A stretch of 64,000 bases of DNA from Maratus speciosus (GCA_963932465.1 OZ010793.1:257879525-257943524), one strand, 5' to 3'. Shown: positions 1 through 12,171, counted from the first letter of the stretch. The notes: generated by a model from the letters alone, not told the origin. A program made the numbers and translations.

Positions 1-247
1 TTTTTTTTTTCAAAATGAGGATATTTTTACTTTTGGAACCGGTTCTGAAATATAAATTGACATTAAAAAATCGGCAACCAAAATCGAAAAAAATAAAAAA
101 AAGGTCTGCTTAGAGGTCGACCTCAGCTATCTAATGCAAAATAAATTATTTTAAAATGTCCAAATGCAAATGAGATATATCAAAAGAACACTTCCATAGA
201 TTGAACATTAGCTTGCGAGTGTCTTCACTTGACTGAAGTATTGTATT
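1..247. repeat. TTAA-type palindromic MITE, family A (right arm only)
   Basis: This is the right half of a foldback element also seen at 9513-10025, 36326-36743, 52654-52992 and inside 59142-60416. Shared landmarks are the central GGAACCGGTT core, 'gaggtcgacctcagctat', and the end 'cacttgactgaagta'. The left arm lies outside the window. The flanking TTAA is not preserved on the right. Confidence 0.7.
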
Positions 248-939
248 GAAAATTTACAGACTCGCATTGCTTTGATTTAACTGTGATAATATCACGGAAA
301 GTGCTGATAAAAAACAGTAAAGTGACACCGTATGCACTGACAACCACATTCCAAAATGTGGAGCACTGCGGTCGCGCTGTTTAGACACGGACAGTAGAAA
401 TTCCTAGCAAAGAATTGTGACACCATGTTCCTCCCACACGGGATCACAATTACTTTGTATCATTATTTCGTTTTGTATTTCTGACCTTCCTGTAAGTTAC
501 TGAACAGTCATTCTGAGTCACCGCGTGGTATACATTAATAAATCTGCTATTATCGGATTCTATCATCATTTACGTGTTTTTTTAATTGGCTTGAAAAATT
601 AGGAGAAGTGCATTTTGTGACATACGCATCCGAAAAAAACTTTTAAAGAGATTTAGAAAATTTTCTAATTCAATATGATTTTTAAAACACCCTATTCACG
701 GCACAGTTGCATATTGTACAAGAATTAGACAGCTAAGAAAATCTTTAGCAACCTATTTTGGGTTTTAGTTGAAAATGCTTTACGGAATATTTTTAAACTT
801 TTGATTCCATGGATTTGTCCATGGATTATCTTCGCTCTTAAGTGGGTCCGGTGCATAAAAATCTCAAAATAACACATTTTTGATTTACTGATTTTAAAAG
901 AATTTACATCATTTGAAAAGAAATTATATAATATATATA
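248..939. other. Intronic AT-rich sequence, no gene seen
   Basis: I see no exon, RNA gene or recognisable repeat here. By position it belongs to the grh-like gene's intron downstream of exon 8240-8452. Confidence 0.4.
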
Positions 940-1379
940 CTGGGCCGGCGCTACGTCGCGCTAGGTCCTTGCAAATCAGTTACTAAGACACAATGTATAA
1001 TGTGATACTGGACTAAAAAATATATTATATCAGAAAATAATAGGTAATATAGATAGTAAAATGTTTGAAAAATACCACTATTTCACATTTAACGTGCAGA
1101 AATATTTTTAATTTCGCAAAATCTTCTATCCTTTGCAATATTTTAAATATTTATTTTTTGAATTTACCATTATTTTCAGGCTTATCAAATCTATACATTC
1201 CCCGGCAATAATATCTACTTTACATCTAAGAAATAAAGTTAATACTACTTTTTTCTCTCGAAAAAACATTTAAAAACAAATCTAGAACAAAATTATTTAC
1301 TACAGTGGAAAGGCTATTTCGAGTTCCTCGGGGACCCTAATTGGATCCCAATTTGCTCGGGGCCGGGGCAGCTGGCCTG
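940..1379. mobile_element. Small hAT-like non-autonomous element
   Basis: A GC-rich-ended 440-bp block in AT-rich sequence. It begins CTGGGCCGGCGC and ends GCTGGCCTG, so its ends are short imperfect inverted repeats. It is flanked by identical 8-bp duplications, tatatata at 932-939 and at 1380-1387. That fits hAT-type insertion, but the duplication is low-complexity. No coding potential. Confidence 0.45.
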
Positions 1380-1387
1380 TATATATA

Positions 1388-2954
1388 TTATGTGTGTGCG
1401 TGTGTGTCTTGAAATACATTAAAACAATTTGCTTAGGTGCAGGCCTTAAACTATTTTATTCAAGCCTTTCTGCGATGCATTTGAAAAGAGTTTCTTTAGT
1501 TAAGAGTTACCTTTCAGTGATATCTTTTGAAATATATTACTTTTTATTTTAATAATTTCTTTCAATTTCAATGTATAAAGTTGAAGTAGAGACAGATATA
1601 ATTAATTTTCAGATCTAGACCTGAAAACTTTTTTTGTTCTAGACCTGAAAAAAAAAGGGGCCAAAACTTAACCTGGACGATAAATTATAAAAAATAAATA
1701 TACAAGATTGATGAAAGCATGAATTCGTTTTTTATTTGCATGACTAGCGCAGGTGTTCCATCAATAAATAAATACTGATGATGGCTATTATTTCGTGAAC
1801 ATGTAACACATCTTCGAGCCACCTTTATTGCTTTAACTTCATAAAGTTTCTCTTTCTATTGCTATTGAATCCAAAACAATAGAGTGGATTGATAAAAAGC
1901 CACATTTATTTGCTTATTACTTTGTTTCAGTGTAGAAATCCGGTTTCTGTGACGTGTTTATTCACCTAAATTTCCCCTTTGAACCTGAGATGATATACGT
2001 GCCCACTTTCACATTTGCTTTTACTGCGATAAAAATATAGAGGAGGAGGAAGGGGATGAGTTCCACCTTCCACCCCCCCCCCCCCCTTTTTTCCATCGAA
2101 CTAATATTTTAACTTATTCAAACACAGCTGAACATATATGCGTCGGCAAGAGCGGACCGTTACGCTTTCCTGGAACTTGAAATTTAATTAAACACCGATA
2201 GCCGATCTATTTTAGAAAGAGCATTTTGGCATGGTTGCGAAAAAAATCTCCAAGCCTGGACTACGTACCATAGGTACTGTTTAATAAATAAATAAAAACT
2301 TGCCTCTCCTTGGACTTTCTTCTGCCGACGCTCGTGCAGCTAAAAACTGTTTCAAACTTCTATTTTGTTATATGAGATCTTTATCTGACTCACTGACTGA
2401 CCTGGAAATTTTATTAATTCAATAATTAATTTCATTCAGAAACCTATCTTTTCTAAGCAATGCTGGTAAAATATTAAAAATCTGTTCCATTCGCAGATCT
2501 TTTTTATGCTTCAGCGCGTGGTGTTTGCACAAAATATATAACCTTAACCGTTTCTGGAGCAAGCAACTGCGTTGCTGTAATTTTGCACTCGCACCAGAAT
2601 TTTAGAAAATTTTCATTTGAAAATTAACAGCTGCAGTTTCAAGTATTTTTCTCAAAAACGGTAAAAGGAAAATTATGTTTAAAAAAATCTGGTACAAATT
2701 TTGATTAAAATTAAGTGGTATAAATAATATATCACCCCCCCCCCCTCTTCAAGAGGTTGGAATAAAAAGAGTATTCACAAAGCGTACACTCTAGCGCATA
2801 AATCAAATTTGCTAAGACAGTTTTCTTACGATTTTTTAAAATTAAAATTTTAAGTTGATGTTGCTATTTTTTACGACAAAATTATGTATAAATATCCACT
2901 ATCTCAGACTTACTGCAATAATCCTAAATGAAATTAAGCTGGTTGTACAAGTTT
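1388..2954. other. Intronic sequence with (GT)n and poly-C tracts
   Basis: No exon seen. It holds a short GT microsatellite near 1390-1407, a 14-base C run at 2073-2086 and an 11-base C run at 2735-2745. Confidence 0.4.
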
Positions 2955-3145
2955 CTAGCTATTTTTTAATTGGCCTAAAACTGCTTAGGGTCATTGTAAT
3001 GAACTTTAACAATTATCAGGCTGATTAGCAAACAGCTGGTCATTTTTTTATTAGTCTGAAGCTGCATAGGCTCATTGCTGTAGGCTGGAAAATTATCAAG
3101 CTGCCTGAGAAATTTCCCAATAAGCGTAAAGCTGCATATGTTTTT
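2955..3145. repeat. Imperfect tandem repeat of about 70-80 bp
   Basis: The motif 'aaRctgcWta' preceded by 'attRgYctRa' or a close variant recurs near 2978, 3058 and 3127. The units also share 'aattatcaRgctg'. Roughly 2.5 degenerate copies are visible. Confidence 0.45.
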
Positions 3146-4915
3146 TCTAATAAGTCAAATAATAAGCCGATTGGAAAGTGGTAAATGATTCTCCAAATAG
3201 CCTAGCTGTTTGCAAAGAGCTGAATTCCTCAATTAGCATGCGACATATAACATACACGCTACACATACATTTATCAGATAATATACTATTGCACAGTATT
3301 TCAATAAGCATACAACTACAACAAATCGATTACGATTTTTCATATTCTTGAAAATAATAGTATTTCGAGAAATAAAACTACATTACATATATTAGTTCGC
3401 CATGACTATAGAAATTAAAAATTGGGTTTATTGCCATCATTTTTGTTAATTCAAAAAGGGAATTTTTATTATTACTTTTATTCAGATAGACAAAAAGCAT
3501 CAGAATAAATTTGATTTGAATTGTTAGTTGCTCCCACGAAATCTCCAAACCCATTTATTTTATCGTAAGTCATTTCGTAAATTCATTTCATATTAAAAAT
3601 TATAGACGGAAATTCAAATAATTGTGTCATGGAAATTACTTCACAGCCCGCACACGACTATGGTTTAAACATCTCCAGAGCAATCCGCCTTTTTCATTCA
3701 ATTTCACATTTGCCATGTCTCTCTAGCTATGCAGTTCAATTCCATGCAAAATTTGTTTTCTTACTTTCATGTCCCAATTTATAAATTTTCCATCAGGAAA
3801 AACCTTTGGGAGATTTGTTCTCGAGGAGTCACGACTTTGATTTACTTCAAGTGAAATATAAAAGGCTTCGTGACTGACAAGAAGAATTTCTCTAAAACCT
3901 GATTTGCAAGGCAAAAGAAGAGTCGGGAAGAACCGTTTTTTGAACATCCCTTCAGATATAATAAATGTTAGATCCTCACCAATTAGATAGGACGTTCAAA
4001 GGAGTGCATTACATCGTGAGTGCACTGAAAAGCTAAAACTTACGTAAACTATAAGCTTGAAAAATGAAAAACGTTATGTTTAATGGGGTTGACGTTGACA
4101 GTTTATTCCCATTTGTTGGAGAATAACTTCAGATTCGTGACTATGGTTTTATAAAAGGCCATCAGTCAGATTTCTTCGACTACTTAATCATGGAAAGAGT
4201 GTGTTAATAGACTGATAATAATAAAATTCACTAAAAAGATGTATATCCATAAGAATAGAACACGTATTTTACTGCATATTATTACTTTCTATACATTATT
4301 AGTGTAAGGAAAGTATTGTAATTATGATAAAAACTAGATTATGGGAATATCGTATAGTTTTATATCTTCTGGTTCCCTGAATCCGTTTTTATTACTTTAG
4401 AACGAATTCGTATGTATATATGCTTTTTTTGCCGTTTCTGGTCCCCAGATTCCATTTTTGGTGTTTTTTCGATAATACCGCTATGTAATGTACGCGTGTG
4501 AATAAACACGATAGAGTCCAAGCTTTGCGTTTAATTGAACTCCCATTTCATAAATGTTACAGGTCACTGTCGCAAAAACTGTATTAGGCAGATCACAGAC
4601 TGAACAGACAAGCAGACAAAAGTGTCATACACGCGACAAATTGTAGCGTTCAAACCGGTTTTTCCTTTGTTATCAGGATGAAATGTCTCTTGACTCACGC
4701 CTTTTCTGTCGCTTGTCTGTTCAGTGTGGATATGCCTTATACTTTCAGAAATACTTTCTTCAATTGACGGAAATATTCCTGACAACACTGCTGCCAGTAT
4801 ATATCCGAGAATTGGAAGAAATTTCCGTTCTTTTTGTTTTCCGTTCTAGGACAGAAAACTTCCGTAATCTGAAAAAAAAAAAAAACAGTTAAAATAAAAT
4901 CATCTCTTGCTTTTC
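3146..4915. other. Intronic sequence, no supported gene
   Basis: A minus-strand open frame at 3723-3947 exists but resembles no Grainyhead region and has no convincing splice context. No other feature was recognised. Confidence 0.4.
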
Positions 4916-4990
4916 CGTGGATCCCCTTGGGTTTGAACCTGGGACCGCGCATTTTGAATCGAGCATCTTAACCACTCGGCCAGCGAGCAC
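4916..4990 (-). repeat. tRNA-derived sequence (SINE head or tRNA pseudogene, Leu-like)
   Basis: Read on the minus strand it has a box A-like TGGCCGAGTGG and a box B-like GGTTCAAACCC with tRNA-like spacing. The anticodon-like loop TTCAAAA would present CAA. The long variable arm of a real tRNA-Leu is missing and the acceptor stem does not close. A SINE head or tRNA pseudogene is more likely than a working gene. Confidence 0.5.
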
Positions 4991-5431
4991 ATAGCAGACG
5001 GTGCGATTAAAATGAAGATATGGGTTTAGTAAGGCTTGTTAAATTTTTTGTTCCGAAAGCTCGGAAATTGAAACTTAATTGCAGGAACGTTTCATCGTTA
5101 TGAAATAATGGTTGGTGTTGTAACATAGAATAACAGAGGATAGAATTATCTTAAACATTAGACATACTTTTAATAAGACATATTTCATTGTTAGATGAAA
5201 AATATGAATATTATATTTTTAATTAAATTCAAGAAGAAATGTTTGCTTTTTTGAATAAAATGGATTTTTTTTATTTGATTGAACTACTATATATTTATTG
5301 CTCACTTTCATCTTATGCCATTATATCAACTATGTTTCAGCAGAACATGGCTTAATTTAGTACATTTCTTTAACTCAAACTAAAACATTTTTACTTTGTT
5401 TTGTATGATAAATAGATTTTACTAATTAACA

Positions 5432-5505
5432 AGTATGTAAGTGTGATCACAGATCGCACAGGGGGTTTCGTTTAATATTCCTTTCGAAACACTTTATCCT
5501 TTTGC
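5432..5505. repeat. Dispersed repeat shared with 21120-21190
   Basis: About 70 bp containing 'cagatcgcacag' followed by 'gggtttc' and then 'acactttatcc' recurs at 21120-21190 in the same orientation. The family was not identified. Confidence 0.55.
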
Positions 5506-5754
5506 AAATCTGTTCCACATTTTGCAACCATGGGAAACACTCTATTCTCTCTATCCGAACGAAACTCCGTTTTACAACATATTCGTAGATATTTAGTCGA
5601 GAGTATCGGGTCCATAGCACGGCGCCCCTGGCGGTAAAAAGTGGAACTAAAATATGTAAGGCTATGGTGCATAACATGAAAGAGTGGTCGGAAGGGTGTC
5701 GGTAAAAGTTGGAAAAGTGTCACCCGGGTGAAAAAAGGGGAGGTTAGAAAATTT

Positions 5755-6133
5755 GCTTAAAATACACAAATTAGAGCCCGGAGGGATAAATAATATAAGA
5801 CTTTTAGAAATTTTTATGATGAGATTTTTATGATTCGTCGTGTGATGGCAAGTGTTCAGCTACAGGTATGCAAAATTTCAAGTCTTCAAGTCTTCAATTA
5901 GGGACTCAGTTAGAAAAAAAAAAAAGCTTAAAATACCCACGTTAGAGACCAGAAAGGTAAATATAAAACTTTTTCAAAATTTTATGATTTGCCGTTTGAT
6001 GTGAGGTGTTCAGCTATAAGTATGCAAAATTTCAAGTCTCCAACATATAGTTTCTCAGAACGGGCGCTGTGACAGACGGACGGACAGACAGAGGAGTGAG
6101 ACGAATAGGGTTTCTTCAGATGAACGAAACCCT
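5755..6133. repeat. Two-unit tandem repeat (171 bp) plus GACA-rich tail and hairpin
   Basis: Units start at 'gcttaaaatac' at 5755 and 5926. Both continue through 'ttagagMcc', 'ttttatga', 'gtgttcagctaYaRgtatgc' and 'aaaatttcaagtc'. They are followed by 'gacagacggacggacagac' and a hairpin, AGGGTTTC...GAAACCCT, at 6107-6133. It looks like part of a larger transposable element. Confidence 0.55.
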
Positions 6134-6774
6134 AAAAACGTGTCAAAAATTATGCAATAATTTTCTAGAAGAAAGAAAACTACAGTTTAAAAATCAATTT
6201 TGCCCTCCACATCATACACAATTTACTTTTAACTACATTGTTTCTGATAAAAATTCTAGGAGTTTCTGAATGGTACAACAGTCAGAGCTTACTGTTGTAA
6301 GAGGTTACATTAGCCTCCTTTACTGCTTTAATTTTCTCCAGAGTGGAACTTATCGAGTGGATTTCCCGTACATGCGGCCGATTTCAGCAATCTTAAAATA
6401 TATTTTAAAAATATGTTAAAATTTACTAAAATGGTCTCTTTTTGTTGGAAAAAAAGCGTTTTAATTCTCACAAACTTGAAACTAATTGTTGCCAGGGTTT
6501 CTCATGTTTGACACGAATTTGTCTGTTAATCCGATTGCGGAATATTAGCTCTAAAATTGAAGTATTTTAGTAAAATAAATGGCATATGTTGTGTTACACA
6601 ATTCAATTACTTTTGGATTACCTGAAGATGATATCTACATAAACAAATTGGAAAACGCTTATCACATATATAAAAAGCAAATTTCAGCATTTACCATTAG
6701 TTATAATAAATTATCGTAAAAACAATTCTGCTCCTGCTACACCAGGAAATCTTTCCGGATTTTTACATTTTTTC

Positions 6775-7205
6775 TATCTATAATAGAAGAAAGCATTGTA
6801 ATCGAAATTTTTTTCGACTTCCGGTTTTCGACGGATTTACACGTCTCAGGGGTCAGATACACCGAAAAACATGTTTTTACAAGATGTCTGTCTGTCAGTC
6901 CATGTGTCGACATTATACCATCGAAAAGTGTGTGAAGTTATGCATAGAATTGAACTAAATTTTGTGTGTATGTTCTTGGCTTTGGCCAGCAGGTTCTCCT
7001 TCAATTTTGAAACACTCCGCCGGAAGGGGACACTGTTATAGCGAATTTTGTGCCGTTTTCATTATTGTACCATCGAAAAGTGTATGAAGTTATGCACAGA
7101 ATTTAACCAAATTTCATGTATATAGTTTTAACTGTGGCAGGCAGATTCTCTCTTAATTTGGAAATATTCCGCCGGAAGGGGGAGCTGTAATAGAGATATT
7201 TGTGT
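6775..7205. repeat. Repeat with head block and 152-bp tandem units
   Basis: A head starting 'agaagaaagcattg' with 'ttttcgacggattta' is related to 58386-58510. Two tandem units follow; 'accatcgaaaagtgt' occurs at 6917 and 7069, a period of 152. Each unit contains 'ccgccggaagggg'. No coding potential. Confidence 0.55.
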
Positions 7206-7212
7206 AGTTTTG

Positions 7213-7326
7213 CGATTTTTCGTAGTTCTGTTGTACATCGGCTGCTCGTTCAGCAACGGGAACATCGCATTCTGCTTGGCCGGCTATTCTCAAACAGCTG
7301 ACGTACAACAGAATAACGAAAAATAT
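7213..7326. repeat. Short inverted repeat
   Basis: The left arm 'ttcgtagttctgttgtac' pairs with the right arm 'gtacaacagaataacgaa', and 'ggctg' pairs with 'cagct'. About 30-bp arms flank a 50-bp loop. It could be a small MITE. Confidence 0.55.
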
Positions 7327-7450
7327 TGATTTTATTAAATATCATAATCGAGATTAACTCATTTTTACTATTATTAATTGACTGAGGAGGAAGTTTAAGA
7401 TGAAAGTCAAAGTTGGCATAGTATTGAACTAATAATATTAAAGTACAATA

Positions 7451-8093
7451 AAGCACCGTTTATACTTTTCTCATTTATACGTCTTTTACATTTATACGTC
7501 GTTTCAGTGCTGTCCCTATTCATCCCTATGTATTTTAATGTTGAACTGTTTCGTTATACGTCGTTTCTTTCATGCCGTAATCGATTTTCTCAAACCTTTC
7601 TCTCCCAGCGTCGTTCTTTTTTTTTGTTTTCTTCTAGTAATATTTAGGGAAAGATAAAAGACAAATAATATGTGTGACTGCTACAGGGGTTATTTCAAGT
7701 TCATGGGCCCTGTGCAGGCAGCGAGACGAAAAATACTGACAGTGGGCGTACAGCATTGACATTGACACACTTAATTAAAATCTGTTTGTACTTTCAGTAA
7801 TAGAATAAAAAAGTGTAATTCAAGGTGTGAAACTCGCATGAGGTTTGACAATTCGTACTTTTATTTTCCAGTTTTAAAAACTATTTTTTAATAATTTTTT
7901 TCAGTGTTTTAATTTTTTTCAATATAGTGCATCTTAAACAAACGAAAACGTTAGCAAAATTAAATTTGTATGATTGCAGCATTATATAAGTCAAAGATTT
8001 TACAACTTAGGCGATTACAATTTCGATTGTACATCTTTCTCAGCCATACGTATTTTTTAGAACGGCCCTCTGAAACACGTATAAACGGTGCTT
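7451..8093. mobile_element. TA-flanked MITE (pogo/Tigger-like)
   Basis: The terminal inverted repeats AAGCACCGTTTATAC and GTATAAACGGTGCTT are perfect over 15 bp. They are flanked by TA at 7449-7450 and 8094-8095. Near the left end the motif 'tatacgtcgttt' recurs, a subterminal repeat. At 643 bp with no transposase frame it is non-autonomous. TA duplications place it in the Tc1/mariner/pogo superfamily by rule, not by homology. Confidence 0.7.
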
Positions 8094-8239
8094 TAATGTA
8101 TTGACATCTGTAACTACTTTTTGAAATATTAAGATGTATGAGATAAAACAAAGTTTTGGGATTCGCACATCCAACTAGCTTAAATTTGTAATACCAAAGC
8201 TTAAAGTTCTACTAAATGCAGAAATGTTAATAAATTTAC

Positions 8240-8452
8240 CTGATGCATAGAATCTCTGGGAGTCACTGTTGTCTCTCCAATTCCAGAATCCGGAGACGGT
8301 AAGTCCACGGTGAGACCGTGAGGCGAATTTTTGTAATTTGGTCGTATGTATCGGTCAATGTAAACAGAATTATCAGAACTGTCTTGATATGTCGCTAAGT
8401 GATGCCGTACGGCTTGTGCATATTGGTCATTACTTTGAGCAGCTGCATAATA
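8240..8452 (-). CDS. grh: Grainyhead-like transcription factor, exon D (partial gene)
   Basis: Minus-strand exon of 71 codons. The acceptor is TTTCAG before TATTATGC, and the donor is CATCAG|GTAAAT. It starts and ends in phase 0. The peptide opens YYAAAQSND, passes SVYIDRYIRPNY and reaches LTVDLPSPDSGIG followed by TPRD. From memory of the family, this segment lies shortly before the CP2-type DNA-binding domain of protostome Grainyhead, a regulator of epidermal genes. The DNA-binding exons are not found in 1-8239, so the next intron is longer than 8.2 kb. The naming rests on this motif. A Grainyhead paralogue is the main alternative. Open reading, phase and splice signals are seen directly; function is from the family. 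Confidence 0.82.
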
Positions 8453-9508
8453 CTGAAAGAAATAAAATACAAAATTAGGCCAAATAATGACTTATTGGAG
8501 CTTAACTAAAAAGAAAAAAAATCAAACCCCTTCAGTACCAACTGTACATTAAACATGTGCTATACCATACCAGATTTATTTTTGGTATCTTTAATAGAAA
8601 TTTCAAAAACTCCCGTCAAACTTTTTAGTGACCAAAATTACATCAAATGACGGCATAGTGCATATCTACCAACTTTTGAAAATGGTAAAGTGTAAAATGA
8701 CATGCAATTAATATGCAATTTTTTATTCATAAGAACAGGAGACCCATGTAACCCAATTTTTATGCAACTCAAACGACTTTATACACCTTTTTAAAGTACA
8801 TATTCATTATTGTTAAATAATGCAGTTATGATCATTATAAAGATTGCTTTGATGTGAGAAAAATATAAAAAACATTATAAAATTTAAAAATTTTTTAATT
8901 TAATTTTTACATTTTAACTAACGTCTGAACAATTTTTTTAACACATGACTTTTTACATACAATGAAAATTAATAGATTAACCACTGCTGGTTTTTGACAA
9001 TGAAATCTGAACTCATTTCTTTGACAATCCCCTGATTGCATTCAGCTTTTGCCTTTTTTAACAGCAACAAGAAAGTAATTCACAATTTAAAGGAAGAAAA
9101 GTTAAACTTAGGAAAAACTTTGCAAAAAAGTGTAAAAATAAGTATCCTAAGTGTAAAAAATAGTCACAGAGTGTAAATTTTACACCTAAAGTGTAAAAGT
9201 TGGCAAGCATGCATAGTGCATCAATAAACATTTTTCTTCTTCAGACGAGGATACTTATTTAATTATAATTCAACTAATACGATGTTAAAATATTTCTCGC
9301 AAAAAAGAATTTTTCGTAGAGTTTTATGTAAGGAGAATTGTATCGTTTATGGGAATAAACTGAAGAAGTTCATCAATCAGTAAATGATGGAGAAGGGGTT
9401 AAAGCTCCGAATAGACGAATCATTCTACTATTTTCAACAATGAAAAAAAGAGAAAAGGTTTCCTAGAAAAGTGTTGAAGGATGAAAAAACAAGCATCTAA
9501 ACCGAGCC
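8453..9508. other. Intron between exons D and C (left part)
   Basis: AT-rich intron sequence without a recognisable element, apart from a stretch near 9120-9200 where 'gtgtaaaa' recurs. The intron continues past the MITE at 9513-10025 to 10311. Confidence 0.6.
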
Positions 9509-9512
9509 TTAA

Positions 9513-10025
9513 GAGGCTACTTCAGTCAAGCGAAAAGATCCGCTCACTAATGCTAATCCTATGGAAGAAATTCATAAAGATATCTCGTTTGCATTTCAAT
9601 ATTTTTAAATGATTTTTTTTTTCCTTTTGGCATTGAGTAGCTGTGATCGATCTGTACAAAGTCCGTTTTTTGCTTTGTCTGTTTTGATTGTAGGGTGTTT
9701 TTTTTTTTTTTTTGAAATGAGGATGTTTTTATGTTCGAAACGGCCGTTTTTTACTTTTTCGATTTTGTTTACAGGTATTTTTAATGGGGACACTTTCATT
9801 TTCGGAACCGGTTTCGAAAGTGAAAGCATCCTCATTCTACAATCAAAATAGAAAAAGTAAAAAAACGGACTTTGTATAGATCAACCGCAGCATTCCAATG
9901 CCCCCCCCCCCCCCCATAAAAAAAGACATTTAAAAATATTGAAATGCAAACGAGATATCTTTATAAATTTCTTCCCTAAGATTAACGTTAGCGCGCGGGT
10001 CTTTTCGCGTGACTGACGTAGCCCC
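9513..10025. mobile_element. TTAA-flanked palindromic MITE, family A (complete copy)
   Basis: The left end GAGGCTACTTCAGTCAAGCG and the inverted right end GGGGCTACGTCAGTCACGCG are flanked by TTAA at 9509-9512 and 10026-10029. The two arms, each about 230 bp, are reverse complements over most of their length; 'gatatctcgtttgcatttc' is mirrored. TTAA duplications are the hallmark of piggyBac transposition. A 15-base C run at 9901-9915 lies in the right arm. There is no coding capacity. It sits in the D-C intron. Confidence 0.8.
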
Positions 10026-10311
10026 TTAAAGTTAGTTTACTCCTAAGTTCAAATATTCTTCTTCAAGAACATTTATCGCCTTTTCTTCTCCAACCGTTTC
10101 TGGATATCAACAAACAGACGGGGAGATTCAACAATGGAAAGAGGCAGAGATGGATTTGAAGGAAAGACTTTTGTACCGCAGAATGACACTTCAAATTCTT
10201 CAAAAGCAATAAAAAATGAAAAGCACCGCGTAACCACAAAAATGAGTCCGACAGTTGAATGATACGTCTATTCGGACATTAACTTTATTCTACATTTAAA
10301 AATGAACTTAC

Positions 10312-10518
10312 CTCTCTATAATAGTCGCCAGTAGCTAAAGTGTAGACGTTTCCGACTGTAGTTGTTTGCGTTCCGTATTGTGGCGGTGCAACTGTAACCA
10401 CCACATTTGTGAGAACACTGTATTGACCAGTACCAAGAGATTCATAGGAATTCGGAGAAAAATCACTGTTAGGATAGGACGCACCTTCTAAGGGAAGATC
10501 GGCATGTGAAGTTTCAGC
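10312..10518 (-). CDS. grh: Grainyhead-like transcription factor, exon C (partial gene)
   Basis: Minus-strand exon of 69 codons, phase 0 at both ends. The acceptor is TTTATAG before GCTGAAAC and the donor is AGAGAG|GTAAGT. It encodes AETSHADLPLEGASYPN, then a Tyr/Ser/Gly/Thr-rich stretch with VVVTVAPPQYGTQ and ends ATGDYYRE. I see no folded domain; the composition suits a disordered activation region N-terminal to the DNA-binding domain. Assignment to grh comes from its phase-consistent position between exons B and D, not from a motif of its own. At 207 nt it is divisible by three, so skipping it would keep the frame. Confidence 0.75.
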
Positions 10519-10944
10519 CTATAAAGGAATTAAAAGTAAAAGGAGCATTATTATCATGGAATAGATATCATAATTGTTAAGATTACTAAACATTGTTTAA
10601 CGTCTGATATACGAAATTTATTTTATTATTAAATCGGCGCCATTCGCCTTGCCGGGCATAAACGTGCCTACAAATCTGGAAGCCAGCAGTCTAAACTTGT
10701 ACAGCATTCTTTGGATACCGACCATAGCCCAGATTTCGCAAATATGACAGTTATCAGATCCAGTTGCATTAACATTAAAAGTAGAGTTTTTCTTGAAGGT
10801 ATGTTCACAAGTTCACTCGTAAGCAAATTTCACCGATTATTGAATCCTGTGTAGTTCCACCTGAATACACAGCATTGCTTTGATATGGTTCTTTATACTT
10901 TATTTGATTCTAACTGTTAGTAATTATTAACTGTAAACATGATA
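10519..10944. other. Intron between exons C and B (proximal part)
   Basis: Intron sequence after the acceptor of exon C. No RNA gene or repeat was recognised. Confidence 0.5.
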
Positions 10945-11120
10945 CAGTCAAACCTCGTTAACACGAACACGCTTAACGCGAATTACTTTTAGAACGAACT
11001 GTTTTCGATTTCCCTGTCCAGTTATATGTAATGTATTTAAGTTCGGATAACACGAACTACTTTTAACACGAACACAAAATCAGTTTCTCCTTGAGTGTTC
11101 GCGTTAACGAAGTTCGACTG
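10945..11120. mobile_element. TA-flanked MITE (pogo/Tigger-like), 176 bp
   Basis: The inverted ends CAGTCAAACCTCGTTAACAC and GCGTTAACGAAGTTCGACTG are flanked by TA at 10943-10944 and 11121-11122. Internally 'ttaacRcgaa' recurs. The ends match those of 40597-40767, so both belong to one family. Confidence 0.75.
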
Positions 11121-11122
11121 TA

Positions 11123-12166
11123 TATAGTTTTCTGGTCAGTTGAATGTTATTGCGCTGATGAGGGGTTAAAACTTAGCCCGAAACGTTTGCATTTTTAACT
11201 GCATGTCTGATGAATTGTGATATATTTCTAATTTTTAGATATCATTATTGACTTTTCTAAATTTAGAATTTAAATTTTAAAAGCGTGTTTCAACTTAGAA
11301 TTTTCGAACTTTAGTATTTTCAAACAAGAAAAACACATGAAAGGAAACGTCATTATGAAATATTTGAAAAGACATTATGAAAAACACATAATATGAAGTA
11401 CATAATTCTGATTATTATTATACACATCATATTATGATTTCATTTGTTTTTTCTTCACATTTAAAACAGTTTCAGTACGATGCATGTCTTATTAACGCAG
11501 TCTTTACTCCTCTGCCAAGGGGTAACTGCGAGGACACTTTCATTGGTGTGAGTAGTCTACCCAAGGCAAGGCTGAAATTTTTTTTAAATTATTAAAAGTT
11601 TTTGCTTATATTATTTGAATAGATTTATTTGCTATCCACAAACCTTAAATACACGTTAAACACCTGATGCATCATGGGTGCAAGTTTGAGATGTGGCCAA
11701 GACGGAAAATATTTTGAACTCCCTCACACCCTAAATGCACACACGCACTATGCCCACTAATGTGTGAATTTTGTTAACTATATTGTATTGAATATAAAAT
11801 AAATATATTGATAAAAAGTTTTATAGTAGTTTCTACAGTAAATATATTGCATTTTCAATAGGCGATTTGAAAAACGACTACCTGCCGACATATACATTTT
11901 ATACTAGATTAACATTCTTTCACCCAAATATAGAGTTTGATTTTCATGTGTTTTTTGCTTCTTTATTTTGTTTCCCATAAACACACATAAAACTATAGTG
12001 AAGATCTTAAATAATTCTTAATAGAGACCAATTATTAATAATCAAAAACACGTCCGTTTAGTTATCTCAGCTCTTTCGCGCATCTTTTTTAGATCCTTTC
12101 AACATTTTCAAATTTACACGAAATGAATATGTAAATAAAGATTCATTTTAATCTGTTATTGAAATC
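11123..12166. other. Intronic sequence, no gene seen
   Basis: The phrase 'gcgctgatgaggggttaaaac' near 11150 followed by 'ccgaaacg' looks repeat-derived. Otherwise nothing was recognised. Confidence 0.35.
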
Positions 12167-12171
12167 ATTTG

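Noticed and set aside
3723..3947. 74-codon minus-strand open frame as a further grh exon
   Set aside because: No Grainyhead motif and no convincing acceptor/donor pair in the right phase.
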